Below are positions 48,001-57,755 of a stretch of DNA of 64,000 nucleotides, in pieces. Every line of letters begins with the position of its first letter. Position 1 is the stretch's first letter. The notes beneath the pieces were generated by a model, which did not search any database, had not been told where the DNA came from, and saw only the letters and a program-made list of their open reading frames with translations. Source of the stretch: Apostichopus japonicus (Eukaryota > Echinodermata > Holothuroidea > Aspidochirotida > Stichopodidae); the NCBI RefSeq assembly GCF_037975245.1, contig NC_092582.1, positions 1,910,001 through 1,974,000 of the forward strand, written 5' to 3'. Position numbers and translations under genes: made by a program.

Positions 48001-51000
48001 TCTATGCTTTGGTCCGTTACCACAGATTTCAATATTTATCTGAGAACTGCAAACTACACAGCTCACACTGACCTGATGTTAAGAGATTTGTTCTATACTT
48101 TGGTCCGTTACCACAGATTTCAATATTTATCAGAGAACTGCAAACCACACAGCTCACACTGACCTAATGTTAAGAGATTTGTTCTATGCTTTGGTCCGTT
48201 ACCACAGATTTCAATATTTATCTGAGAACTGCAAACCACACAGCTCACACTGACCTGATGTTAAGAGATTTGTTCTATGCTTTGGTCCGTTACCACAGAT
48301 TTCAATATTTATCTGAGAACTGCAACCACACAGCTCACACTGACCTGATGTTAAGAGATTTGTTCTATACTTTGGTCCGTTACCACAGATTTCAATATTT
48401 ATCTGAGAACTGCAAACCACACAGCTCACACTGACCTGATGTTAAGAGATTTGTTCTATGCTTTGGTCCATTGCTCCTCCCACTGCTTCCTGCCCCTACA
48501 CTGCTCGGTAATGCACTGCCCCCTCTAATCCCCTCGTCCGCTCGTAACGTTGAGAGACCCAATGGATCGTTGGAGCTCTCCCCTGGTAGGGATAATGATT
48601 TAACGTCAGGTCTACGAAAAAAGAGAAAGCGAGATATGACTTATTAAGACGAATTATGGACAAGAATTGAAAAAACCTGGAAAATGAAGTTGGGATGTAG
48701 AGGGTAGGAAAAGACCAATAGTTATAATAGTATAACTCAAACAATGATAAAGGGAACGTGTCATATGGTCATGACTACAAGTATGAAAGGACAAGATTGG
48801 GGTTGGCAGTTCTGAGACGAATTTGAGAACTGTTTAGTAAAATGCAGAACTGTTCCACATCAACCTGCGATTGTTGTTTATACTCCATTAACAAAAACCT
48901 GGAAATGCATCATCACACATACACAATGAAACTATTGAAAATGTTAACTGTAGCCTAGTAAGCTTGTGGTATGAACCTAAACATTTGGTTTATGACGGGT
49001 TCCTCGAAACAAAGGGTTGGCAGTTACCAAGTTAAGCAACTTTTTCCTGTATGTGAGAGTAATATATTATAGTAAACAGATAGAAAGAAGGAATACATAC
49101 ATAGGGGACCAATACATAGGGGACCAATACATAGGGGACCAATACATAGGGGACTAGCAGAGTTATTGTTCTCAACTTCTCTGAATAGTTTGAGATTAAT
49201 TGTTTTACACTGTCAGAGAATAAACAATGCACACATGCAATCAGTCTGACTAGATAAGTCACCTTTAGAATAACATGTCGGCCGTTTCTGATAATAACAC
49301 CGATACATTCCTGGAAAGTAATCCCTGGTTGTCTAACTTGACTCTTTAAATTTACTAAATCAACAGCAAAGGAATTACGGTTGACTTCTACATAGTTAAC
49401 AACTGTAGTTGATTTAAGAGGGTAATAGTGTAGAAGTAAGTTGTAGGTAAGAGTTTGGGCAGAGGGCAGAGGGTTCTCAGAAATATGCTTCATTTCTCAA
49501 TAATGCAGAACGGTTGTATCAGCAGTTGCTTGCATTACACCATCTAAACAAAACGTACAGAAAATATACCTACTTGAAATATCACCGTTAGAATACTAGC
49601 CACGTGGGCTGTTAAAGGTCTATAGACAATATCAACAACATTGTCCAAATCACTCTATATAGGTTTTAAAAATCATGAAAATAGCTGCAACTCCATCAAA
49701 ATTGACCATTTTACAAGTCTTTTCCTCAATTCTAGTTATATTTATGAACAAACATTAGCTAATTATGCACACATGATGATGTACAGGGAGTAACTGCCTA
49801 ATTTTCTGTTATGTGATCCCTTTGTTTTCCCAACCTTTGTTAGAAGGACACTGAACACAGGTTTCTGGCCTAAGGCAAATTTTGGAAATATTTCTTAGTC
49901 GTCTCTTGAAATGGGAAACATTACATTATTCAAATGATGGGCTCGTAATTAGGGGTTAACTTTATATTACGGGATAAAATAAGAAATGTTGATGAGCCTA
50001 ACACTCCACGTCTAATTTGCACATATGTAATGAGTTTCCCATATTTATCAAACTTCTAATGTGTATATCTTGGAAACGAAAAGAGCTTTCGAAGAAAAGA
50101 TCACCAGATTTTGAAAGAGATTATCACACACAACAAATGTAGTGAACATGGGGCAAATTGGCTAGGTGTCTGTAGTACTTTAAACTTCTAATGGTAGGCA
50201 AAGATTCCTCAAGAAATAATCGATTGCCTTTCATATCAAAGTTCAACTGAGATAGCAATTGTTTTGAGAATATAAGAAAAGAAGGCTAAAAAAAGACAGA
50301 GATCAGTACAAACACACCAATGTTTGACGGTTGTGATTATTATCACAGTAAGTAAACATATATATGGAGAGTCAGAGGTATCTGTAATTTACTGTGAATA
50401 TTAATAAAATGAATATCTCGTGAATGATAGATTGGAGAGGACTATGTTAGAATTATAAATATTAGTTTTTGCTGATCATCCCTAGCTGTAAGAAAATAAC
50501 ATGCACGATAGATGAATGAATAACTGTATAGAACACAAGGCCAGTGGACCAGTTTGCAAAACCTAGAATGATAAATAAATAAATAAATATATACTGTATT
50601 TCGGTATTTTATCATTATTTTCTATACAGAAATTGTTGGCATCTAGAGTGGACCTACTATTCTAGGCAACGGATCATTTATCACTTTGTTTGACTATGTT
50701 ACTTCTCAGAGATCAGTCAAATGTATTTAAAAGGACAAATCAAAATTCCAACATGTGCTGTCTCAAGTTATCACTGCCAATGCAATTTCACACAACACAT
50801 ACAAACACAAGGGACAGGTGTGTGGTTATGGACTGCTATAAAAGCCTGAACAACCACAAACTTTTCAGGTAAGGATGGTAAAGGGATAAATATTGGCAGG
50901 AAGTTCATAAACAGATTTGATAAATTACAGGAAACTGATGTCTGATGATTATCAGGAAACAGAAAAATGTTAGGGTTCAAAATATGTGGGTAAATAAACA

Positions 51001-54000
51001 ACCCTTAATTGTAGGCACTTTGGGTGGTACACAGAATGAGAAGCCCATGGTCCAATGGTCCTGAAGTGGAAAGCTTACTCCTGGAGGGATACAAGGGCTT
51101 AAAGGTTGCCAGATGGCTTGTGATATATATGCAGCAATTTAAGAGTGCATATGTTGTGTGGAGACAAGTAAGGGAGTAATGACATGATTGCTCATTCAGA
51201 TATAATGTCCATGCTGATCAGCTTTTAGATGATATTTGGAACTTGATAAAAAAAAATTGATTTCCTATTTAAGCACTGATCTTTCGGTTCACCCAATGTT
51301 CTGGCGAAGGCAGCAAATCACAGCTATGTGCTGTTAATTTGCCATAATGAACTGCAGATTGCCATGGAAATGTACAGTGACAGCTTGCCAAAAGTACCCG
51401 ATCCATTTATGTTATTTTAATGTAACCAGATCTATTTAAGTAACATACATTCGTGTTAATATAATGACAAAAACATGGGTTAACACTGATAAGGTAAACC
51501 AGGCCTTTTGTGTGAAACACTGTCAAATTATGTCAGTAAATTAATACAATTTCCGTCCATAAATATGCTCTCATACACTGTTACCCACGAGAGGTATCTA
51601 CCTATGTGGATGCTTGTCTCTTGAATAATGAGTTTTAGTGTAATCCTGGCAGAAGACCTTTATCCACAGTATGCCATCTATGATTTCACAGAGGCAATAC
51701 CTTTGGGGTGATACTTAGGAAACACTGCCCGATCTGACCACATTAGTTGGTAATTCTTAATTGACAAGCTGCTGTCACTACCAGGTGAATACTTACACTT
51801 TGAATACAGAATCTCCCGATAAAAGAGCCATTCCAACGCTGACCTGGAAGAGAGAGAGGATAACAGAGAGAAAAGAAAAAAGAATGAGAATTACAAATTT
51901 GCAACTACTTGACAAATTGTTGCATCGCAAATCAATCTTGGGAATAAAAAGCAGCAACTGGAAGAAACGACAATTACAACCAATGATTGCGTTTGCACAT
52001 CTCTGGTTTGTAATTAACATCTCCCACCTTACAACTGAAGTATAAGCATAAAAATGTCACAAAACACCTGTTGTAAAAACTGTTGTTAACATATGACAAA
52101 TAAGCTGTATCTCTTCTGAAACGGTTAGTAGGATAAGACAGGATGGAAAGTAGACAACAGACTGTAGTACTGCAAGTACAACAGCATCGAGTACAAGGCT
52201 CATTGTAAGTGTGGGAATATGAGTCAGTTAGCAAGTGCAGTGTACACGAGATTAATTCCACACACCCAGAGGGTAGGAGACAATGAGTACACTATTCACT
52301 GTGACTAGTATTGAGTACAGCTATACAGGGCGCTCTGGTCAAGTGGTTAAGGCAGTGGACTTGTGATCTAAGGATTACAGGTTCGAGTCCTGGCCAGATC
52401 ATTGCGTTGTGTCCTTGGGCAAGGCACTTAATCTCCATTGCCTCTCTTCACCCAGGTGAATATATGGGGACTTGCGAGGTAACTTGTAAATAAAGTTGCG
52501 TGCGCCGATGGCTGCACCCTATGGTAAGTCCCCCCCGGGGACACGTGGTTGTGGTGCACTGTGGTGCCCCAGGAGAGACTGATTGAATTGTGCACACTTT
52601 GGTGTGTAGGTGTGACAAGTTACCAATGACCAGGGTTAAGTTGTAAAGTCGTGTGAGAGGGCCTTGGCCCTGAACAAAACTGTAAATTAAAATTAAATTA
52701 AAAATTAAATACAGCGGTCAACCTTGCTAGAATATATAGAGTACCAGCATGGATACTACATGTCTGATGGGCAGCCATTAATTGCTTCAACTTTTCATTT
52801 TGTTGTAATTCCTTATCATTCTGGTGTAAGTTAAATATTGTCAGTGTTATTAGCGAAAAAAGTAAAACAGTATTCCAACATCATCAGAGGCAAAAGAGCC
52901 CATATAAACAAAACAAAAAACAAAAAATGATTAAAATTTAGGTGGCAAAGAAGAATTTAGTTTAACTTTCCAAATCAGTTTTACATTGTTGACTCAACTT
53001 TTGAGGAACTCATAAACCAGTACATGAATGCAATATTTAGCAATTATCACCTGTGGGAAAGGGAGGAGGGGAGGGAAGAGAAAATTGTCACCCTAATATC
53101 TCTGCCAAGAACAATTTCATAGCAAATGTGTTATACTGAAGGTTTGGCCTACAGTACAGTACTTCACATATACAGTAGTATGAACCAGGGTGGGAACTAA
53201 GACTTATAACATTGACCAAGTCGAGATATTTGCTGGAGTAGGTACAGTAAATTACTACATCTTTGGTGTACAGAAGAAAACACTTCACAGTACCATACAC
53301 ATGGAACCTTACAATAAACTAAGGTGTGAAGGGGAAAGTTCACTGGAATGTTAATATCAGTCATAACATTCTACCTGCTACTTCAACAACAACAAAAACG
53401 ACAACATATGAGTCAAAGGGCATGCTCTTACAAGTTTTGCAGGAATAGATTTGTTTTTCTTCTAACAATATTAAATATTACCACTTTTTAAGGAAGTAAA
53501 ACAAATGGTCAAAACGTTTGCTGGGTTTTGGCTAAATGAGCATTGACATCACAAGATTGGATGCTCTTGTTGGCCATTTTAGTAGCATCAGCCGGTAGCT
53601 TTTAATTTGAACTACTTTTTAAGTGGTTACCCTACAGTACAATAAATTAACAATACAGAGAGTAGTGTCGTTTCCATTGAACTGTAAGGTTGAGTAATCA
53701 CAGACACAATATATTAGTACTGGCATGTTAAAAGACAAACGTGACGATCAAACCGGACAATGGCTGCTGACCAGTCAAATGTCACAACACGTATCCTGAT
53801 AAGAACAAGATGCTTTATCTGACGGAAATGACTTCACCGTCAACAGATTACTTAAGGACCAGATGTAAGCATAATCCTAAGTACTGTAATCCACAGGTGT
53901 TTGTCATAAACCAGAAAGAGCATGAACTATAACATATAACATATAAAAAAGAACCTTTAGGTAGAACATGTTGCTGGCAGCAGTTTTATTACTTAGATTA

Positions 54001-54571
54001 TATTGGAGGGGGCACATAAAGTAGGCTGTATTTATTCAACAACAAGTAAATACCAAATATCAAGAAACACTCAAACTGGCCAATGAGTCTTATAGGTCAA
54101 TGATCAAAGATAAATTTATATAACTTGATATGAATGAAACTCTGCCAAATCTGAAGTTGCTTGTTCACGAGTTGACTTGGACAATTTGAGGGTCACAGTA
54201 AACACCATGATACTGATCAACAAATATTTTTTGAAAAACAAAAGTGCATGACCTTAATAGAAGATAACTAAAAAACTAAGAAGAATAAATAAGAACTAAG
54301 CCACTAAGAAACTACAGCAGCTATGTGTGTTATTCTTCAGTATATATACTGCAGTATGTACATACATAGTACGTGAGCATTTATAAGCTACTGTACAGCT
54401 GATAGTGCTATATCGATCTTTGAATTAAAACACTAACTCGATTGCCCAGGTACAGGAACAGTTGTTTAAGAAATTATCTAAACCTTCCCAGGTTTGCATG
54501 AAATTTACATGTGAGGGACTTACTTACCTTTCTCCTCACTATATATGCACTCTTGCTATCAGTATATGTGT
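29698..54571 (-). CDS. Unidentified multi-exon gene with Ser-rich middle (5' end not found)
   Basis: Six exons chain with perfect phase on the minus strand: 54571-54528, 51843-51797, 48611-48436, 43291-43041, 42494-42374, 42045-42000, then a terminal coding exon 30040-29698. All introns are GT/AG. The partial product (about 341 residues) runs TYTDSKSAYIVRRK, VSVGMALLSGDSVFKV, a P/S/G-rich stretch, about 80 residues very rich in Ser, Asn and Gln, a charged segment (KHAEETQKTRRVDD), then a folded-looking C-terminal part with several Cys. The Ser-rich part looks disordered and phosphorylatable. I do not recognise the family; a weak resemblance to DENN-domain family tails was considered but cannot be supported. 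Two introns are filled with satellite DNA. Confidence 0.72.
31124..31351 (-). CDS. Orphan open frame inside the 12-kb last intron
   Basis: A stop-free stretch of about 75 codons containing NKKQYFILPKSKKSSLAEWL, with coding-like composition and ending in TAG. It has no ATG at its start; the first codon would be TTG. Acceptor-like AGs before it are in the wrong phase for the flanking exons. It may be an alternative terminal exon, an old element fragment, or chance. Confidence 0.2.
   Translation of the reverse strand: MKEINEKVPTLVVVIETLLCNSSTLQRVVTGGCNREPNKKQYFILPKSKKSSLAEWLRTCEIQTFPQKQANQANR
34724..38537. repeat. 67-bp satellite, ~57 copies
   Basis: The unit begins CTGTCCCTTCCTGCTGGAGA and ends GTAACATAGTGTTACCT. 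Variants (agatct/agatat, CAGTAAC/TGTAAC, TTAATA/CGTAATA) recur in blocks, and a CATAGTCTTACCTCTGTCTC variant recurs about 870 bp apart, which indicates multi-unit duplications. Two units near 34.99 and 35.19 kb carry a 3-bp insertion (CCTAGAGCTG). The minus (sense) strand of each unit has a donor-like CAGAG|GTAACA. Confidence 0.97.
39013..40561. mobile_element. Non-autonomous hAT-type DNA transposon with 8-bp target duplication
   Basis: The ends are CAGTGTTCGACTTATGG and, inverted, CAGTGTTCGATTTTTCC. Both are flanked by the exact 8-bp duplication TTTATAAC (39005-39012 and 40562-40569). CAGTG ends plus 8-bp duplications are diagnostic of hAT elements. The 1.55-kb interior has no transposase but contains TATCGGTATCGGCCGATA-like palindromic sequence. 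Confidence 0.88.
42000..42045 (-). CDS. Unidentified gene, short exon
   Basis: A 46-nt exon between TATATGTAG| and GATAG|GTAAGT. It encodes AKDGSTALGSNHLKD with correct phase on both sides (1 in, 2 out). Confidence 0.72.
42046..42373 (-). other. Short intron of the unidentified gene
   Basis: A 328-bp intron, GTATGT...TATATGTAG. No element was seen. Confidence 0.7.
42374..42494 (-). CDS. Unidentified gene, charged exon
   Basis: A 121-nt exon between ATCTCCATAG| and ACAG|GTATGT. It encodes KHAEETQKTRRVDDTRVDAD then EVIQGLISQQDFTESSQATT. Phase 0 in, phase 1 out. Confidence 0.76.
42495..43040 (-). other. Intron of the unidentified gene
   Basis: A 546-bp intron containing a short AAG microsatellite at about 42811-42827. 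No other element was seen. Confidence 0.7.
43041..43291 (-). CDS. Unidentified gene, Ser-rich exon
   Basis: A 251-nt exon between GTCCTAAAAG| and AGG|GTGGGT. It encodes LVSSPDSELSNSSPLDDSFE, then a Ser/Asn/Gln-rich stretch (GSGSSSSNTSSNQEKSSS) and ends TAERRR. Low complexity and many S/T suggest a disordered, regulatable linker. Confidence 0.78.
43634..48472. repeat. 91-bp satellite derived from an exon end, ~53 copies
   Basis: The plus-strand unit runs TTTGTTCTATACTTTGGTCC...CTCACACTGACCTGATGTTA. 90- and 89-bp variants arise from loss of an A (CAACCACAC) or a T (GCTTGG). At the left end, TCTGAG and TCAGAG units alternate, giving a 182-bp dimer. On the sense (minus) strand each unit ends with the same bases as exon 48611-48436 and its donor ATCAG|GTCAGT, plus an acceptor-like GTGTGGTTTGCAG. 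Confidence 0.97.
48436..48611 (-). CDS. Unidentified gene, exon whose 3' end is the first satellite unit
   Basis: A 176-nt exon with acceptor CTTTTTTCGTAG| and donor ATCAG|GTCAGTG. It encodes PDVKSLSLPGESSNDPLGL and onward, ending NGPKHRTNLLTSG. The last ~35-40 nt (GPKHRTNLLTSG) are homologous to every unit of the adjacent 91-bp satellite. The phase-1 end fits the GT that opens the next exon (43291), so the first donor is probably the real one. Confidence 0.72.
48612..51796 (-). other. 3.2-kb intron of the unidentified gene
   Basis: Contains a four-copy 15-bp repeat at 49.1 kb. No other element or exon was recognised. Confidence 0.65.
49096..49154. repeat. 15-bp tandem repeat, 4 copies
   Basis: ACATAGGGGACCAAT repeated four times, the last one changed to GGGGACTAG. 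Confidence 0.9.
51797..51843 (-). CDS. Unidentified gene, exon encoding VSVGMALLSGDSVFKV
   Basis: A 47-nt exon with a pyrimidine-rich acceptor (CTCTCTTCCAG|) and donor AAAGT|GTAAGT. Phase 0 in, phase 2 out, consistent with both neighbours. Confidence 0.7.
51844..54527 (-). other. 2.7-kb intron of the unidentified gene
   Basis: Contains a well-preserved tRNA-derived SINE at 52.3-52.7 kb in antisense orientation to the gene. Nothing else was recognised. Confidence 0.6.
52329..52708 (+). mobile_element. tRNA-derived SINE, near full length
   Basis: The A box TGGTCAAGTGG and B box GGTTCGAGTCC (52380-52390) form a tRNA-like head, followed by a body (TGCCTCTCTTCACCCAGGTG, ATGACCAGGG) and an AAATTAAA-type tail. 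ATACAG flanks both ends (52323-52328 and 52709-52714), a plausible 6-bp target duplication. Confidence 0.88.
54528..54571 (-). CDS. Unidentified gene, most upstream well-supported exon
   Basis: A 44-nt exon between TTAATTCTAG| and GAAAG|GTAAGTAAG (very strong donor). It encodes TYTDSKSAYIVRRK; the other frames contain stops. It ends in phase 0, matching the next exon. It starts in phase 1, so at least one further upstream coding exon must exist. Confidence 0.62.
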
Positions 54572-56013
54572 CTAGAATTAACTGATTACCTAATTAAAAC
54601 TGCAAGCCCTTAACTAGGTCACTGGGGTGGGGGAGGGGGTGCCATAATGATTTACCTCATTCAACAAACCAAAGTGTAAAGAAGTGTTTTCTTACATGTG
54701 TTCCTATAATCACTGAATGATTATCAGGAAGTTCACTCTTTAGGCAAAGTAATTACTTAAAGCAAAAAAAAGGTGTGAGGATGGAGAAATGAACACAAGG
54801 AAAAGGAGTAAATAATTCAAATACTGTCTGCAGTTATACTGTTTCCTATTATTAACCGTTGCGTCGGAACACACAACTGGGGATCGAGGTAAATAGCTAA
54901 AGGTCCTCCTCAGTATTGCCTCCAAATTTTAACAAGCTTAAAAATCTGCTAAAACGTTTTCACATGCAGTTTATATTCTCCTGGAGTTTTTCCCTTCAAA
55001 TTATTCATACATAAATTACACAGAGGAAGACATTTAAATTCAAATTTTGTTTTTTTCTTTTAATTTTGCAGAATGAGTGATGCATCAGTGTCATAACTTG
55101 TGACATCAAAGGTTGATGACATAAACTGATATAACTTAATTCTATCCCTTTAATTACAGAATCATCAATATGTCCTGACTTTTTACCTTAACCGTTTAGA
55201 CATTTGTTATATACGTCAAGTCGGGTCTGACAACTCATTACCAGACTATACTCAGACAAGTATCGAGCAAGCTCACTTCCTGTGGAATTTTTACTTTTCG
55301 TTGCGGCGAATGGCTGACCTAAGGAAATGACCTGTCCCATCTTGATACGGTGACATGCATTTCTTTGTCTGTTTTGAGTAATTCGTGTTTGCGGAAGAAA
55401 CAAAAAAATAAGATCCATGCAAGTTACAGACTGTCTCCTCCCCAGAATTTTTCAAACATTCCTATTGGCCTATTGGGGGAGTTTCAACCAATCAAGTTTC
55501 AACCATTTTCTAACTAAGCAATGTGCAGGAAAAGCATGTAGGGTTCTTGGGCAAATGGCCTGAATGGCCCACATGATACCTCAGGTATGTATGTACAGTA
55601 ACATGACTAGGGCAAAACTGTGGACCAATTTTCTTTCTTTCTTTTCCCCCTCAAACTTTGATCAAACTCAATGCAATGGAAGAATAAATCTTGCTGTCTC
55701 GTTACAGAATTCATCGACAAACAATATGTGTTATTTTTACTAACTGTGAGGATTTTTTAAAACCACTAAAAAACAGGAAATGGTTCTGAATATTGGTAAA
55801 GCACACACATATGTCTATTTGTTCTCTCTACATAATGAGAGTGAGTAATAGTTCAAACCCAAAGTACAGTATGAAATTTTTCCCCGGAAGGTAATCAGGG
55901 CGTTGGTGAAGGACTTAGCATGCATAGAGTAGCTGATGTGTGACCTGGTTAATTCACTTTGGCTTCAGCTTCAGTTTCTGTATGCTGCCGTGTCGGACGA
56001 ATCTAAATCTTAC

Positions 56014-56084
56014 AGTCATTGCTGCAATCTGTGGTCACCCTCACAATATAGCGAGGCCAGTGAGAGTGACACCCATAGCTTTCT
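56014..56084 (-). CDS. Candidate further upstream exon of the unidentified gene
   Basis: A 71-nt segment between a fair acceptor (TTTCCGGAAAG|) and donor GACT|GTAAGA. It is open as ESYGCHSHWPRYIVRVTTDC SND and ends in phase 1, which is what exon 54571-54528 needs. The acceptor is only moderate, so it may be chance. Confidence 0.25.
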
Positions 56085-57184
56085 CTTTCCGGAAACCAAA
56101 GAGGGCATCAAATGACAGTGATTGAATCGAGATGGACAGCTGGCCGATGCCCTGGGTTTGGAACATATTATCTCTGGCCAAGCAGTATTGTTAATAAAAA
56201 TAACCCTATAGACCCTACAGTTACAGGTTTGATGCTATCAGTTGCACAACCGATTGCTCCACCAAAACTAATTTTCAAAGTGAGAGTCTAGACTTTAGCC
56301 TGCCTTTAGTAGGCCGACTGCTTCCATGTACATGGACACTGTTCTAATGTACTGTTATTATGTACGTCTAGGCTGATTTGTATGTATACACAAGATATGT
56401 CAAACCAAATGTCAGCGCTTCTCTCTGCTGAGCGCTCTCATCCTCCATAAGAAAATAATGAATTGGATTAACGTCAACAACTTTCTGAAAAACATGCCAC
56501 TACCCTCACCAAATGCATGTTAAAAGAAACTAAAAAGTTGATGTTATTTTTGTCAAGAGGCCCTACGTACGAGATGGGAATTAAAACTATTCTTCTCCGA
56601 CGCAGACCGGGAGAAGAAAAACAACTTACGAAAAGATAGAAAAGCTAGCCGTCGTCAATTCAAACAAATTAGCCAGCCGATATTTGAATAGAAGATCGGA
56701 GTTGGTCTCAAGCTATCACCATAACAACGGTTACACCTGAAATACATGTAGTTACTCAACAGATCAAAGCAGAAGTCAACAACTCATGTAAAGTGAAATA
56801 AATTTTCAGTTGCCTTAAGATCGCTGTCTGCATGATATATATATGCAGTATCTACTTAGCAACCAGATCCATATTACATAAATTCATACATGGTTTATGT
56901 CTGTTATTTTCATCAAGCACTTTTGGCTTTTTATTCAGAGCAGGAGAATTTCCACATTTTAGAGTTTTATGAAGAAGAATTACAGCCAAGTTAATTTCAT
57001 AGTGTACACTGTAGTACTGACAGAAGGTTAGAACTTCAGAGCAGAATAAGTACATTTCAATAGAGCAATATCCTTGAGCAAGATCGAGTTTCACATTAGT
57101 AGCAGATACACCAGTGGTCATCTTGGAGCTGGGCCAAATGATCTATTACCTATCTGTGTAATAGTTTAATTATTTCCCCATTTT

Positions 57185-57376
57185 TAGGTAAATTCATGAT
57201 CAACTGAAGTATTGGGTGAAGGGGGAGGGGTTTAATGGCCCACTTGTCCCACCTTTTCTGGCACCCTTGTTCATTCCATATAGGTAAATTCATGATCACC
57301 TGAAGTATTGGGTGAAGGGGGAGGGGTTTAATGGCCCACTTGTCCCACCTTTTCTGGCACCCTTGTTCATTCCATA
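57185..57376 (+). repeat. 96-bp perfect-like tandem duplication
   Basis: Two copies starting TAGGTAAATTCATGATCA, differing by one or two bases. They include GGGTGAAGGGGGAGGGG, so the duplication is recent. Confidence 0.97.
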
Positions 57377-57439
57377 CCAGACCTCACACAACATAATATC
57401 CAAGTTGCCTGAATAAGTTGAAACTAACATATATGGCAA

Positions 57440-57755
57440 TTTAATTTGACTTGCATATATGTCGATTTCTTCCAATCAGAGCACAAGAAAACAACATGTG
57501 ACACTGGTTGTCCAATGACAGCACCAGAAACCGATACATGTAATGAATTTGACATACGCTGATTCGATCAGGACGTATGGCACACCAGGCTTCAATTTCA
57601 TCCAATCAGAGCAGGAGAAACTTACTTATGTTAATACCAGGACTTATGGCATATACTAGGCATAGATTTCATCCAATCAGAGCAGGAGCAAACTACATCA
57701 ATTTGACATATGTCAATTTCAGGACTTATGGAACACAAGGCGCACCATAGATGTG
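57440..57755 (+). repeat. Degenerate tandem repeat with CCAAT boxes
   Basis: CCAATCAGAGCA occurs at about 57473, 57602 and 57673, with a further CCAATGACAGCA at about 57512. CAGGAC(T/G)TATGG recurs at about 57569, 57640 and 57720. The repeated CCAATCAG matches the NF-Y core. Confidence 0.75.

Noticed and set aside
43477-48434. Many repeat proteins (NGPKYRTNLLTSGQCELCG type) in the 91-bp satellite
   Set aside because: They arise from 90-bp unit variants. Only the first copy, at the exon edge, has splice sites and phase that fit a gene.
55188-55418. Minus-strand frame MGQVISLGQPFAATKSK... as a coding exon of the third gene
   Set aside because: It meets a stop just before its only donor-like site, and its phase does not fit exon 54571-54528; at most it is untranslated sequence.
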